Below are positions 24,237 through 34,277 of a DNA stretch of 64,000 nt, one piece after another (position 1 is the stretch's first letter; every line of letters starts with the position of its first letter). Origin of the DNA: Idiomarina sp. PL1-037 (GTDB lineage: Bacteria; Pseudomonadota; Gammaproteobacteria; Enterobacterales; Alteromonadaceae). The stretch lies in assembly GCF_034422975.1 (NCBI RefSeq), contig NZ_CP139873.1:1674001-1738000 (forward strand), written 5' to 3'. The notes under the pieces were generated by a model. It saw nothing but the letters and a program-made list of their open reading frames with translations. It was not told where the DNA came from and ran no database searches. A program made the position numbers and the translations under genes.

Positions 24237-24261
24237 GGCGCTCGGTTGAGCGCCTTTTTTT
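24237..24261 (+). terminator. Rho-independent terminator of gltA
   Basis: Perfect 7-bp stem GGCGCTC / GAGCGCC with a GGTT loop and seven T, 18 nt after the gltA stop. Confidence 0.93.
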
Positions 24262-24437
24262 ATGCCTGCTCTCAATGAGTAGTTTGAGTACATTGCTTTT
24301 CACACCTTACAGAACGTGCAACCAAGCCTTAAATTCTTTATACTAAGTCGCATTTCGTTGGTCGCCAAAGAGAGAGCTGACAGACAGATTCATTTTAAAC
24401 ATGCTTTAGCAGGTTGCAGATAATTACAGAGAGGCTT

Positions 24438-25784
24438 ATGCAGCAAGTAGTCAATGTACAACAACCCATCATTACACCACGTAAATTCAAGGTCTATCAG
24501 CATCGCCAGTTGGATAAAATTGAGGCATTACAGAAAGTTCCTGCTGACATGCGCTTTGAAATGAAAGTCGTCGCTAATGTACTGCCATTCAGAGTTAATG
24601 AATATGTGTTTAACGAACTGATTGACTGGGAAAATGTACCCAATGACCCGCTGTTTCAGCTCACTTTTCCTCAAAAAGACATGCTGGAGCCATCTGCGTA
24701 CCAGCGCATGGCGGACCTAATGTCCGGCAAGCACACCACCAATGAAGTGTTTGATTTGGCGACTCAGCTACGCGATGAAATGAACCCTCACCCTGCCGGA
24801 CAAATGCAAATGAATGTCCCGCATGTTGATGGTGAACCTTTGCCGGGTATGCAGCACAAATATCGCGAAACGGTGCTCTTTTTCCCGGCTCAAGGGCAGT
24901 ACTGCCATTCTTACTGCACTTTCTGCTTCCGTTGGGCACAGTTTGTTGGGAAAGCTACCCGCTTTAATTCAAACGACGCGGATCAATTGCATCGCTATCT
25001 GGCTCAACACAAAGAAGTTACTGACTTGCTGGTGACCGGCGGAGACCCTATGGTCATGCGTACGCGCAAACTGGCTCATTACTTGGAAGGTTTACTGCAA
25101 CCTGAATTTGAGCACATTAAAACCATACGCATCGGCACTAAATCACTGACTTTCTGGCCCTATCGGTTTATCACCGACCCCGATGCTGACGATTTACTGC
25201 GTTTATTAGAGCGCTTAGTTGCTGGTGGCAAGCATGTATCAATAATGGCGCATTTGAACCACCCGAATGAGTTGCGCACTGAAGTATGCCAAGAAGCCAT
25301 TCGCCGCCTGCGCGCTACAGGTGCGCAAATCCGCTGTCAGGCTCCTTTGCTCAAACACATTAACGACGACCCGGATGTCTGGGCCTCTATGTGGGAAAAG
25401 CAGGTGCAACTTGGATTAATCCCTTATTACATGTTTGTCGAGCGTGATACCGGTGCCAAGCGTTACTTTGAAGTACCGCTGGAGCGTACCTGGGAAATTT
25501 TCCAGAAAGCGTATCAGCAGGTTTCCGGTATAGCCCGCACGGTACGAGGCCCTTCAATGAGCGCAGGCCCGGGAAAAGTAGAAATTCAGGGGGTTACTGA
25601 GATTGCCGGTGAGAAAGTCTTTGCCTTACGTTTTATTCAGGGCCGTAACCCGGACTGGGTACAACGCCCTTTCTTCGCTAAATACGACCCGGATGCCACC
25701 TGGCTGCATCACTTAAAGCCTGCTTTTGGCGAAGAAAAGTTCTTTTTCGAAGATGAGTATTCAAAAATGTCGGCGATGGATTAA
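24438..25784 (+). CDS. KamA-family radical SAM aminomutase (lysine 2,3-aminomutase-like)
   Basis: 448 aa from the ATG at 24438, which has AGAGAGG just upstream. The radical SAM cluster CX3CX2C is at C156, C160 and C163 (YCHSYCTFCFRW). The glycine-rich LLVTGGDPMVM and the C-terminal SAGPGKVEI, with a likely PLP lysine, follow. It is far longer than EpmB (about 340 aa), so it is a KamA-type enzyme, not the EF-P modifier. True lysine 2,3-aminomutase makes beta-lysine; here no beta-lysine acetyltransferase gene is adjacent, so substrate and role (for example osmolyte synthesis) are open. Its stop overlaps the convergent kdsB stop by 4 bp. Confidence 0.82.
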   Translation: MQQVVNVQQPIITPRKFKVYQHRQLDKIEALQKVPADMRFEMKVVANVLPFRVNEYVFNELIDWENVPNDPLFQLTFPQKDMLEPSAYQRMADLMSGKHTTNEVFDLATQLRDEMNPHPAGQMQMNVPHVDGEPLPGMQHKYRETVLFFPAQGQYCHSYCTFCFRWAQFVGKATRFNSNDADQLHRYLAQHKEVTDLLVTGGDPMVMRTRKLAHYLEGLLQPEFEHIKTIRIGTKSLTFWPYRFITDPDADDLLRLLERLVAGGKHVSIMAHLNHPNELRTEVCQEAIRRLRATGAQIRCQAPLLKHINDDPDVWASMWEKQVQLGLIPYYMFVERDTGAKRYFEVPLERTWEIFQKAYQQVSGIARTVRGPSMSAGPGKVEIQGVTEIAGEKVFALRFIQGRNPDWVQRPFFAKYDPDATWLHHLKPAFGEEKFFFEDEYSKMSAMD

Positions 25785-26542
25785 CCATCGCCAGCCAGTT
25801 TTCGGGCCTGCTGCAGGTCCTCTTCAGTATCAATACCTGTAGCCGGTGCGAGAATCGCTTCAGCGACATGAATACGCTCTCCGTGCCAAAGCACTCGTAA
25901 TTGCTCTAACGACTCAAGCTGTTCAATAGGGCTTGGTTGCCACTCAACATAACGTCTGACAAACCCCGCGCGATAAGCATAAATACCAATGTGACGATGG
26001 TAATGCTCAGTAACAACATCTGTTGCCCGCTCAGCAGAGAAGTGCTCTCTGTCCCAGGGAATAGCCGCACGGCTAAAGTACAGCGCATAACCTGCAGCAT
26101 CGGTAACTACCTTTACTGTGTTCGGGTTAAAAATGTCTTCAGCGTTGGTAATCGGTACGGCCAACGTCGCCATAGGTGCCTGTCGTTGATTCGCTAAGTT
26201 ATCAGCTACTTGCCTAATAATTTCAGGTGGAATAAAGGGTTCATCGCCCTGTACATTAACCACTACTTCGTTTTCTGCCAGAGCTAATTGTTCGATAACT
26301 TCAGCCAACCGTTCCGTACCCGAGGAATGTTCACTTGAGGTCATCATTACACGACCACCAAATTTATCAACGCCCTCTTTAACCCGCATATCATCGGTAG
26401 CAACTATGACTTCGGCTGCGCCACTAGCTTCAGCGCGCTCAACCACATGCTGAATCATCGGTTTTCCGGCAATATCGGCTAATGGTTTGCCTGGCAAGCG
26501 GCTGGAACCAAAACGAGCAGGAATGACAACGGTAAAACTCAT
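25781..26542 (-). CDS. kdsB: 3-deoxy-manno-octulosonate cytidylyltransferase
   Basis: 253 aa (E. coli 248). Activates KDO as CMP-KDO for lipid A core synthesis. Motifs: VVIPARFGSSRLPGKPL at the N-terminus, VATDD, VNVQGDEPFIPP and the later HIGIYAYRAGF. Its ATG overlaps the upstream Trm112-like gene stop by 4 nt (ATGA). Last gene of the comEC-msbA-lpxK-Trm112-kdsB operon. Confidence 0.97.
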   Translation of the reverse strand: MSFTVVIPARFGSSRLPGKPLADIAGKPMIQHVVERAEASGAAEVIVATDDMRVKEGVDKFGGRVMMTSSEHSSGTERLAEVIEQLALAENEVVVNVQGDEPFIPPEIIRQVADNLANQRQAPMATLAVPITNAEDIFNPNTVKVVTDAAGYALYFSRAAIPWDREHFSAERATDVVTEHYHRHIGIYAYRAGFVRRYVEWQPSPIEQLESLEQLRVLWHGERIHVAEAILAPATGIDTEEDLQQARKLAGDG

Positions 26543-26736
26543 GAGGGGACCTCTTCTAACTCTTCTGAAGATAACTCGCGGGCCTTATCCGCTATAAGCA
26601 CAGGAATATTCTCGTCTATAGGGTAAGCAAGGCGTTCTCCGCGGCATACTAACTCCTCTTTATCGGCGTAATAGGTCAACTTTCCTTTACACTTTGGACA
26701 CGCCAATATTGCTAATGTTGTTTTATCAATGGCCAT
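26539..26736 (-). CDS. ycaR: Trm112-family zinc-ribbon-like protein (YcaR type)
   Basis: 65 aa. Begins with a CPKCKGKL zinc-knuckle half and has the family ending IPVLI. E. coli YcaR lies in the same lpxK-ycaR-kdsB order. Proteins of this fold act as small partners or stabilisers of other enzymes; the specific role here is not known. The second cysteine pair is reduced to one cysteine (ELVCRGE), so full zinc binding is uncertain. Overlaps lpxK by 11 nt and kdsB by 4 nt. Confidence 0.88.
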   Translation of the reverse strand: MAIDKTTLAILACPKCKGKLTYYADKEELVCRGERLAYPIDENIPVLIADKARELSSEELEEVPS

Positions 26737-27712
26737 TTTTTTTCCTTTTCAGCTCTGCCAATAGGTTTGTCTTCATCACTTCGGGCAGCTTTGCTTTAAT
26801 CGTTTGGTAATACCAGTCAGCTTGCGCAAAAGGCTGGCATTTACCGGCATCTTTTTCGGTCATTAATATAGGGTTGCCTGCCAGGTTAGAAAAGTCCTGT
26901 TGGCTAAAAGCATGATGATCAGCAAACCCCTGACTGTTCTCCAACTCAATACCCTGTTCAATTAGCGAGTTAAAAAAGCGTTCCGGATAACCTATACCAG
27001 CAACTGCATTAAATTTGCTCTCGGTTTTTAATTCAATTTGCTCATTGTTATCAACCCGGTGCCAATTGCCCGGTTCAACGTCCACAACATGCCGGGCAAA
27101 AGCGTGGCGACCATAGTTAGAAATCACCCAATCAGCGCCTTTCAAACGCCAGGGGCCTTCCCGTAATGGGCCGGCAGGTAAAAGCCATCCATTTCCGGTT
27201 CCTCGTTCAGCGTCTATCATAATTAATTCAATGTCGCGCTTAAGCCCGTAATGCTGCAGCCCGTCATCACAAATAATAACGTCTACTTTTGGATGTTGTT
27301 CAGTCATAAGCTTTGCGGCCTGAGCTCGCTTTGGCGCAATAACAACAGGACAGCCAGTGCGGCGACGCATGAGCAAGGGTTCATCGCCAGCTTTCTCCGG
27401 CGAGTCACTCGCTAAAACGTCGTAGGGAAAAGGACCCTTCGCACCGTAACCACGACTAATAATGCCCGGATTCCAACCCTCATCTTTTAACCATTGGCTT
27501 AAGGCCACAACCATCGGTGTTTTGCCAGTGCCGCCCACACTAATGTTTCCCACCACTATGACCGGAACATCAGCTTTATAGCGAGGCATTAACCCAAAAG
27601 CATAAAAACTTCGACGCAAATTCGTTACCAGCCAAAACACCAGCGACAGTGGTGTCAGTAAAAACAATAAAGGGTGCAGCCTGGCTTTATACCACTGCTG
27701 TTGAAGCCACAT
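26726..27712 (-). CDS. lpxK: Tetraacyldisaccharide 4'-kinase
   Basis: 328 aa (E. coli 328). Inner-membrane kinase that adds the 4'-phosphate of lipid A. N-terminal membrane-associating helix (about residues 12-30) and the P-loop GNISVGGTGKTP at residues 55-66. DDGLQH, the catalytic region of the family, is present. Starts on the last base of msbA, so translation is coupled. Confidence 0.96.
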   Translation of the reverse strand: MWLQQQWYKARLHPLLFLLTPLSLVFWLVTNLRRSFYAFGLMPRYKADVPVIVVGNISVGGTGKTPMVVALSQWLKDEGWNPGIISRGYGAKGPFPYDVLASDSPEKAGDEPLLMRRRTGCPVVIAPKRAQAAKLMTEQHPKVDVIICDDGLQHYGLKRDIELIMIDAERGTGNGWLLPAGPLREGPWRLKGADWVISNYGRHAFARHVVDVEPGNWHRVDNNEQIELKTESKFNAVAGIGYPERFFNSLIEQGIELENSQGFADHHAFSQQDFSNLAGNPILMTEKDAGKCQPFAQADWYYQTIKAKLPEVMKTNLLAELKRKKNGH

Positions 27713-29460
27713 TAGGCGCCCCCACTAAACTGCAAGTTATGCAGCTGGAAGTATGAGCCTTCCTGGTCAAGCAATTGCTGGTGTGTACCGCGTTCAATAA
27801 TCTCACCATTGTCCATGACTAAAATCTCATCGGCATTTTCAATGGTTGATAAACGGTGAGCAATAACAATAGCTGTGCGGTTTTTACGCAAGGTTCCTAA
27901 CGCATCCTGAATATGACGCTCGGACTCAGTGTCCAGCGCCGACGTTGCTTCATCTAATATAAGAATGGGAGCGTCTTGTAATAACGCTCGGGCTATAGCA
28001 ATACGCTGACGTTGACCACCGGATAACATCACCCCATTCTCGCCCACCATAGTATCCAGCCCTTTTGGCATACTGTCGGTGAACTCAGTAACGTAAGCTT
28101 GCTCAGCGGCTTTAATAATGTCTTCACGCGATACATCTTGCGAAGCACCATAGGCAATATTGTTTGCTATGGTGTCGTTAAACAAGGTTACATGCTGAGA
28201 CACCAGCGCAAACTGACGTCTTAAGCATTTGAGCTTATAATCGTTAATATTATGGCCATCAAGCAGAATGTTGCCCTGCTCCACATCGTAGAAGCGCGTA
28301 AGCAAGTTCGATATTGTCGACTTACCACTACCTGAACGCCCTACCAGCGCAACTGTTTTGCCTTGATCAACTTTAAAATTAATGTGCTGAAGCGCGGGTT
28401 CATCATCTTTTTGATAAGAAAAGGTCACGTCATCAAAGACAATATCACCCGCTGTCCGTTCTACCACTCGCGAGCCTTTATCAACTTCAATCGGTTCGTC
28501 AAGAATCGCAAATACACTGGTTGCCGCCGCAATACCGCGCTGGAAATCACTGTTTACGTTAGTAAGCTGCTTTAAAGGGCGTAGTAGCATAAGCATAGCC
28601 CCTAATAATGTCGTGAAGGCACCAGCAGATAGCTCGCCAAGCATTTCAGGAAAACTGGCAATAACTAACACCATGGACAGACTTAACGACGCTATAAACT
28701 GAATAACGGAGGTACTAATAGCCCGGGTATTCACCAGCTTCATATTCTGGTTACGGGTAATATTATTTATTTCTGAAAAACGCGCCGACTCATTTTTCTG
28801 ACCCTGATGCATGAGTACAACTTTATGCCCGTTGATCATCTGCTCTGCCGTTGTGGTTACATTACCCATAGCCGTCTGAATGCGACTACTTACTTTACGG
28901 AAGCGTTTCGAAACAATACCAACAACTTTTGCTATTAAGGGGCCTATAACTAAAAACACCAGTGACAATTGCCAGCTGTGATAAAACATCAAGCCTAACA
29001 ACCCGGCAACGAAAGCTCCTTCTTTCACCAAGATCAAAACAGCTCTACTACTGGCTTCTGCCACCTGTTGAGTGTCATAAGTTATTTTTGAAATCAAATC
29101 GCCGGTTGAGTGCTGATCATGAAAGTTGACCGGTAACTTCATCATGTGGTCAAACAGTTGTTGCCGCATTTTGGTAACAACTTTAAAGCCAACCCAGTTT
29201 AAGAAGTAACTGGAACCTACATTAAGTAAGCCACGAAAAATGAAAATAAAAGGAACGAAAATTGCGCCGTAAACCAGAACATTGGAGTTTTGCTCTGTCA
29301 AACCATCGTCTATTAAGGTTTTAATTTGGGATATGAATAATGTGTCTATGCCTGCGTAACCAATCATACAGGCAACAGCAACAAGAAAAGCTGCCTTATA
29401 AGGTTTGATATAACCTAATAAGCGTTTAAAGGTCGTCTTTTTTTTAAGCTGAGAATCCAT
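27712..29460 (-). CDS. msbA: Lipid A export ATP-binding/permease MsbA
   Basis: 582 aa, same length as E. coli MsbA. Six-helix ABC transmembrane domain (about residues 15-320), then a nucleotide-binding domain with Walker A GRSGSGKST, signature LSGGQRQRIAIARALL and Walker B ILILDEATSALD. Flips lipid A-core across the inner membrane. 35 nt downstream of comEC and directly joined to lpxK. Confidence 0.97.
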   Translation of the reverse strand: MDSQLKKKTTFKRLLGYIKPYKAAFLVAVACMIGYAGIDTLFISQIKTLIDDGLTEQNSNVLVYGAIFVPFIFIFRGLLNVGSSYFLNWVGFKVVTKMRQQLFDHMMKLPVNFHDQHSTGDLISKITYDTQQVAEASSRAVLILVKEGAFVAGLLGLMFYHSWQLSLVFLVIGPLIAKVVGIVSKRFRKVSSRIQTAMGNVTTTAEQMINGHKVVLMHQGQKNESARFSEINNITRNQNMKLVNTRAISTSVIQFIASLSLSMVLVIASFPEMLGELSAGAFTTLLGAMLMLLRPLKQLTNVNSDFQRGIAAATSVFAILDEPIEVDKGSRVVERTAGDIVFDDVTFSYQKDDEPALQHINFKVDQGKTVALVGRSGSGKSTISNLLTRFYDVEQGNILLDGHNINDYKLKCLRRQFALVSQHVTLFNDTIANNIAYGASQDVSREDIIKAAEQAYVTEFTDSMPKGLDTMVGENGVMLSGGQRQRIAIARALLQDAPILILDEATSALDTESERHIQDALGTLRKNRTAIVIAHRLSTIENADEILVMDNGEIIERGTHQQLLDQEGSYFQLHNLQFSGGA

Positions 29461-29495
29461 GTAGTCTCAAATAAGTCATTAACACTTTTTGTATT

Positions 29496-31793
29496 CTACC
29501 TGTTTTCAAAGGGTAACTCCAAACTCCATGTGTCGCCGTCACTAACAATGGTCAATTGCCCTTTATCCCTGGTCCCAAACCAGGGCTTTTTAGTACGAGC
29601 GAGCCTTTCCAGTGTATAACGATGGGGAAAATCATATCCACTATGCTTACCGTAGCTAATAAGATAAATATCAGCACTAACCGCCTGTAACAAAGGCCAG
29701 CTGGTCGACGTTTTACTGCCATGATGAGGAATCAAGAGGACATCGGAGTTAGCTTCAGACTGTTCATGTAAAGACTTCAGCAATAATTGCTCTGCCATCA
29801 TTTCAATATCACCGGGCAGCAAAACACTGAAGTTTTTATAACTGACGCGTACCACACACGAACGATTATTCTTACTAAACCGGTTTGCGTTCTGATAGGC
29901 AGGCGTTGGCCACAGAACCTTCCATTGCATGCCGTTCCACTCACCTGTATCACCTGCGCGACAGGGCCTATCACTAGCATCTCCGCGCCACTCTAGCTGA
30001 GGATATCTTTGCATCAGAAAGTCTCTGCCACCGTTATGATCTCTGTCGCCATGGCTGATAAAAACCAACTCAGGCCGCAAACCATGGTAGTTAAGAAAAG
30101 GTTCAATAACAGATTCTGCAACACTGAAACCAGAGTTAAACTCAATACCGGTATCAATGAGCATGGCTTTGCCGTCTTTCTCTAGCACCACAGCCTGACT
30201 TTGCGCCACATCCAGAACATGAAGGCGCAACTTTCCGTCCCGTTGATTAAAAAATAAAAAAGCAGCAACTGGCAAACACAATAATAAACCCAACCGATGC
30301 CAACCGCGACTTACCGGCAACAACAAGGCCGCAGTAAGTGCGAACAAAACAGCAAACCGCGCTGCACGAGTTATTGGCCATTGATTAAGTTCCAGCCAAT
30401 TAGCCTTGTACCCCGCTATAGCTTCCAATAAAGGGTTCAAATAGGTAACGGGGAGTTCGGCCAGCTGCCAGAAAAAAACAGCAAAATTAGACTCAAACAG
30501 CGCCAAAACCGTTCCTATTAAAGCCAGCGGCAATAACCAAAAGCTGATAACAGGCAACACCAACAAATTCACGACGGGCGCAAAAAGCGAAAAGCCGCCA
30601 AACAATAGGAATGATAACGGAGACATTACCACCAACAGCAGCCATTGAATGGACCATAAGCTTTTTACCGAGGAGAAACGACCACGACTTTTGCCCCAGC
30701 GCCAACTGGCTAAAAAAAGTGCGGCAACGGCAGTAACGGATAACCAAAAACCGGGTTCCTGCCAGGCGAAAACATCAACCGCTAGTACAGCAGCAACCAC
30801 TCGTAGCAATAAGCTTAGCGGATTTAATTTGAGATTTAACACAATATGCAGAAGAACCACCAGAAACATGGTTAAAGCTCTAACAGTCGATATTGAGAAA
30901 TCTGCCAGGCCCGCATAACCACTCACCACAACTGCCGCGAAAGCTAGCGACCACAGCCGGATGTTTAGCCGCTCTCTGGTTTGTAAGCTGATGGGAAAAC
31001 AGTGAAAACAAAAACGAAAGAACAAAATGGCAGCGCCGGCGACCATCCCCAGATGCAAACCAGAAATGGCTAAGCTATGGGCTAACCCCGTTCTTTTCCA
31101 GATTTCACGAGTAGCTGAGGTTAACAGGCTGCGTTCGCCAATCGTTAATGCGGCCAATATACCTGGTTCAGATAAATTCGCTTGTTTTATGCCATCAAAA
31201 ATTTTCTGTCGAAAACTGATTGAGCTGGTGAGTTTTTCGCCGTCTTTAACTGTTCCTAAGGCATAGATATTATTGCGCAGTAAGTATTGCCGGTATCGAA
31301 AACTCCCCTGGTTGCGGTAATCCGTTGCGTGTTTCAGCTTCACTTCCAGTTGCCAACGCTCGCCAGCTTTCGGCAACTGTTTATGGTGGCTGTTATACCA
31401 ATTCAGTTGAACCCGGGATTGCTGCCAGAATGGCAAAACGTTACCCGCCAGAACTTCTACCCTGCCCGTCATACGCAAATGAAAAGGATAACGGCGTGAT
31501 ATTTCATCCACGACAAGCGTCAATTGAACTTCGTTACCCGTCAATTCGTTTGGTACTGCGCGTAAATTTTGCCAATAAAGGTTGGCATTAGCCCATAAAA
31601 TACCGCAAAATAACACTATCAGTAGCAGTACGATGGTTCGCTGTTTTACTTCCCTCTGTCTAAAATAAAAAAAAGCATAAACTATCGCCAAAAGCAGCAG
31701 AACGATAGTTGAAACAATTAGCCAAAAGTTAATGTCAGAGTGTAGCGAAGCGGACAATATTCCGCTAATAAAGATCAGTAACCAACGCTCCAT
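29496..31793 (-). CDS. comEC: DNA internalization ComEC/Rec2 channel protein
   Basis: 765 aa. An N-terminal hydrophobic region plus the DUF4131-like soluble part (1-190), the multi-helix competence domain (about 215-500, starting GLAHSLAISGLHLGMV), then a metallo-beta-lactamase-like domain (about 515-755). The metal motif is SHGDRDHNGG, with later PHHGSKTS. Forms the inner-membrane channel for single-stranded DNA in natural transformation. Position upstream of msbA matches many gammaproteobacteria. The full length and intact motifs imply a functional gene. Confidence 0.93.
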   Translation of the reverse strand: MERWLLIFISGILSASLHSDINFWLIVSTIVLLLLAIVYAFFYFRQREVKQRTIVLLLIVLFCGILWANANLYWQNLRAVPNELTGNEVQLTLVVDEISRRYPFHLRMTGRVEVLAGNVLPFWQQSRVQLNWYNSHHKQLPKAGERWQLEVKLKHATDYRNQGSFRYRQYLLRNNIYALGTVKDGEKLTSSISFRQKIFDGIKQANLSEPGILAALTIGERSLLTSATREIWKRTGLAHSLAISGLHLGMVAGAAILFFRFCFHCFPISLQTRERLNIRLWSLAFAAVVVSGYAGLADFSISTVRALTMFLVVLLHIVLNLKLNPLSLLLRVVAAVLAVDVFAWQEPGFWLSVTAVAALFLASWRWGKSRGRFSSVKSLWSIQWLLLVVMSPLSFLLFGGFSLFAPVVNLLVLPVISFWLLPLALIGTVLALFESNFAVFFWQLAELPVTYLNPLLEAIAGYKANWLELNQWPITRAARFAVLFALTAALLLPVSRGWHRLGLLLCLPVAAFLFFNQRDGKLRLHVLDVAQSQAVVLEKDGKAMLIDTGIEFNSGFSVAESVIEPFLNYHGLRPELVFISHGDRDHNGGRDFLMQRYPQLEWRGDASDRPCRAGDTGEWNGMQWKVLWPTPAYQNANRFSKNNRSCVVRVSYKNFSVLLPGDIEMMAEQLLLKSLHEQSEANSDVLLIPHHGSKTSTSWPLLQAVSADIYLISYGKHSGYDFPHRYTLERLARTKKPWFGTRDKGQLTIVSDGDTWSLELPFENR

Positions 31794-31843
31794 CGTTGCT
31801 CCTTCCCTGGGGCAGTAATCGGATAGGTAATAAACGTCACATT

Positions 31844-32359
31844 ATGGCCAGACGCTTCATTAAACGCTTAATGCCTGATCATCAAAAAGTGCGCGAATCC
31901 AAAGCGATTCGTTTATTCGGCAGCCTTCTGCACGATGCAAACCTGTGGCATTTAAACCGACGGTCAGCTTCAGGCGCATTTGCAGTCGGTCTATTCTGCG
32001 CTTTTATACCGGTTCCTTTTCAAATGTTGTTAGCAGCAGCGTCAGCAATTCCTTTTCGCGTTAACCTGCCACTTTCAATCGGGCTTGTCTGGGTCTCAAA
32101 CCCCATTACTATGCCGCCAATGTTTTACCTTTGCTATTTAGTCGGTAACGCCATATTGGCTGAACCTCCGCAACCCTTCGCCTTTGAAGCCAGCTGGGAA
32201 TGGTTAATGCACAGCATTTCAACTATAGGCCCTGCATTTTTGCTTGGCTGCCTGGTGCTGGGCACGGTATCCAGCTTTGTTGGTTATATCGGTATTCGCT
32301 TACTTTGGCGCCAGTCTGTGGTCAAAGCCTGGCGCCGTCGCAATCCCGAAGGCAATTAA
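31844..32359 (+). CDS. DUF2062 membrane protein
   Basis: 171 aa from the ATG at 31844 (MARRFIKRLMPDH); an upstream TTG reading is unlikely. Family features are the RSASGAFAVGLFCAFIPVPFQ segment and WVSNPITMPPMFYL, with three to four hydrophobic stretches and basic ends. Inner-membrane protein of unknown function. It is divergent from comEC and convergent with lolE, with a 4-bp overlap of stop codons. Confidence 0.88.
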   Translation: MARRFIKRLMPDHQKVRESKAIRLFGSLLHDANLWHLNRRSASGAFAVGLFCAFIPVPFQMLLAAASAIPFRVNLPLSIGLVWVSNPITMPPMFYLCYLVGNAILAEPPQPFAFEASWEWLMHSISTIGPAFLLGCLVLGTVSSFVGYIGIRLLWRQSVVKAWRRRNPEGN

Positions 32360-33591
32360 GTACTTTCGTGCAAGGCCTTGGCAGGTTCAACTTTTACCGC
32401 CCGCCAGGCAGGGTAAATAGTAGCGAGCAAACTCATTAGCAGTGCCACACTAGCCACTAAAATAACATCGCCCCAAACCCACTCAGAAGGTACTTCACTA
32501 ACGAAGTAGATATCATTGGAAAGCACTTTAAAGTGAAACCAGGATTCCAGTGTCAGCATAATATCAGGTAGAAACTGCGCCAAAAGTATCCCGCACGCAC
32601 AACCAATAATCACCCCATAAAAACCATTCATTAGTCCCTGAAACACAAAGGATTGCAGTAACGACTTGTCTTTCATTCCCAGGGTTTTCAACATGGCAAT
32701 TTGGCTGCGCTTTTTCGCTACCGTCATAATGAGCGTTGAAACAATATTAAAGCAAGCTACGGCCATAACCAGAATCAAAACCAGATACACGACCCAGCGC
32801 ACCAGCTCAATATCACGATATAAATGGCCGTGACTTCGGGTCCAGTCATCCAGGTAGACCAATTCCGGAAGTTGGTTACCTATTTCCCGGGCAACCGCAG
32901 GAGCCGAAAAAACATCCTTTAACCGCAAACGTACCGAGCTCACATCATTAGCAAACCCCAGTTCGTTCTTAGCCGTTTCCAGAGAAACATAGGCATTTTG
33001 ATAATCAATTTGCCCGCCAAATTTAAACAATCCGGTGACTTCCAGCCGCACCCGCTCTGGCGAGCGAAACCCTCGTTCAGACTTTTCCGGGGTGAGTAAG
33101 GAAACGGAATCGCCAACAGCTAAATTCAACTTCTCGGCCAGCCCAGCCCCTAACAGCAAACCACCTTTCTGCTGCCACCGCTGCCAGTCTTCGTTGCTTA
33201 CATAATCAGATAAGGCCGATACGTTTTTTTCCTGCTCTGCAGATATTCCCCGAACCTGAATGCCATGAAAAGTTGACTGGGTTTGCACCATAACGGTGGA
33301 ATTAATTGCGGGAGCCGCAGCTATCACTTCAGGGTGTTCCCGGGCGATTTCGGCTATTTTCTGCCAGTCATCCAGGGCGCCTTCTACTGCACTGTATTCA
33401 ACCTGTGGAACAACTGCCAGTAGCCGCTCCTGTAACACTTGGTTGAAGCCGTTCATCATCGACAGCGCCGCAATTAAAACGGCACACCCGAGCGCTATAC
33501 CAATAGTTGAAGAGGCCGATATAAACGACAAAAAGCCCTGTTTCGCGGTACCTTTACGAAAACGTCGGGCAATTAACCAGGCAAGCTGCAT
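32356..33591 (-). CDS. lolE: Lipoprotein-releasing ABC transporter permease LolE
   Basis: 411 aa. One N-terminal transmembrane helix, a large periplasmic domain (about 45-265) and three C-terminal helices of the FtsX fold. With LolC and LolD it extracts lipoproteins from the inner membrane for LolA. Third gene of lolCDE; start overlaps the lolD stop by one base. LolE rather than LolC is inferred from gene order. Confidence 0.93.
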   Translation of the reverse strand: MQLAWLIARRFRKGTAKQGFLSFISASSTIGIALGCAVLIAALSMMNGFNQVLQERLLAVVPQVEYSAVEGALDDWQKIAEIAREHPEVIAAAPAINSTVMVQTQSTFHGIQVRGISAEQEKNVSALSDYVSNEDWQRWQQKGGLLLGAGLAEKLNLAVGDSVSLLTPEKSERGFRSPERVRLEVTGLFKFGGQIDYQNAYVSLETAKNELGFANDVSSVRLRLKDVFSAPAVAREIGNQLPELVYLDDWTRSHGHLYRDIELVRWVVYLVLILVMAVACFNIVSTLIMTVAKKRSQIAMLKTLGMKDKSLLQSFVFQGLMNGFYGVIIGCACGILLAQFLPDIMLTLESWFHFKVLSNDIYFVSEVPSEWVWGDVILVASVALLMSLLATIYPAWRAVKVEPAKALHEST

Positions 33592-34277
33592 TACGCTTGC
33601 TCCTTGTGCAGAATTCCATTTTTTAAAACCTCTACGCGCTGCAGTTGTTCAGCCAGCTGTAAGTCGTGAGTGACTACAATAAAAGCCGTGCCCATTTCCT
33701 GGTTAAGCTCCAGCATTAACTGATAAATACTCTCAGCCGCTTCACCATCGAGGTTACCGGTTGGCTCATCAGCCAGTACCACCTTTGGTTTATTCACAAA
33801 AGCACGAGCTATGGCAACCCGTTGACGTTCGCCGCCGGAAAGCTGTGCCGGACGATGCGACAACCGATGCTCTAGCCCCACGCGGACTAAGAGCTGCTCA
33901 GCCTGCTGTTTAGCTTCTGCCGGGCTTTCACCCGCTATCATTTTCGGCATGGCTACGTTTTCTAACGCTGAAAACTCCGGCAATAAATGATGAAACTGGT
34001 ACACAAATCCAAGGTTCTGGTTACGCCACTGCGCTAACTTGTCGGCTTTCCAGGGCGTCATTTCCTGATCTTTATAAAACAACTGACCCGATGAGGGTTT
34101 ATCCAGCCCACCCAACAAATGCAGCAAGGTGCTTTTACCCGAGCCTGACGCTCCGACCACCGCAACCATCTCTCCGGCTTGCAGCGCAAAATCAATGTCT
34201 TTTAAAACGGTAACCTGGTCGCCCCCGTCCTGATAGGATTTACTCAATTCTTTGCAACGCAACAGCGCGTCAGTCAT
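33591..34277 (-). CDS. lolD: Lipoprotein-releasing ABC transporter ATPase LolD
   Basis: 228 aa from the ATG at 34277 (MTDALLRCKELSKSY), which has GGAGG 9 nt upstream inside lolC; the longer reading is not supported. Walker A GASGSGKST, signature LSGGERQRVAIARA and Walker B VVLADEPTGNLD. Cytoplasmic motor for LolC/LolE. Overlaps lolC by 8 nt. Confidence 0.96.
   Translation of the reverse strand: MTDALLRCKELSKSYQDGGDQVTVLKDIDFALQAGEMVAVVGASGSGKSTLLHLLGGLDKPSSGQLFYKDQEMTPWKADKLAQWRNQNLGFVYQFHHLLPEFSALENVAMPKMIAGESPAEAKQQAEQLLVRVGLEHRLSHRPAQLSGGERQRVAIARAFVNKPKVVLADEPTGNLDGEAAESIYQLMLELNQEMGTAFIVVTHDLQLAEQLQRVEVLKNGILHKEQA

Noticed and set aside
25781..25784. Possible frameshift or fusion between KamA-like gene and kdsB
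   Set aside because: The genes are convergent with only a 4-bp overlap of stop codons and both proteins are complete.
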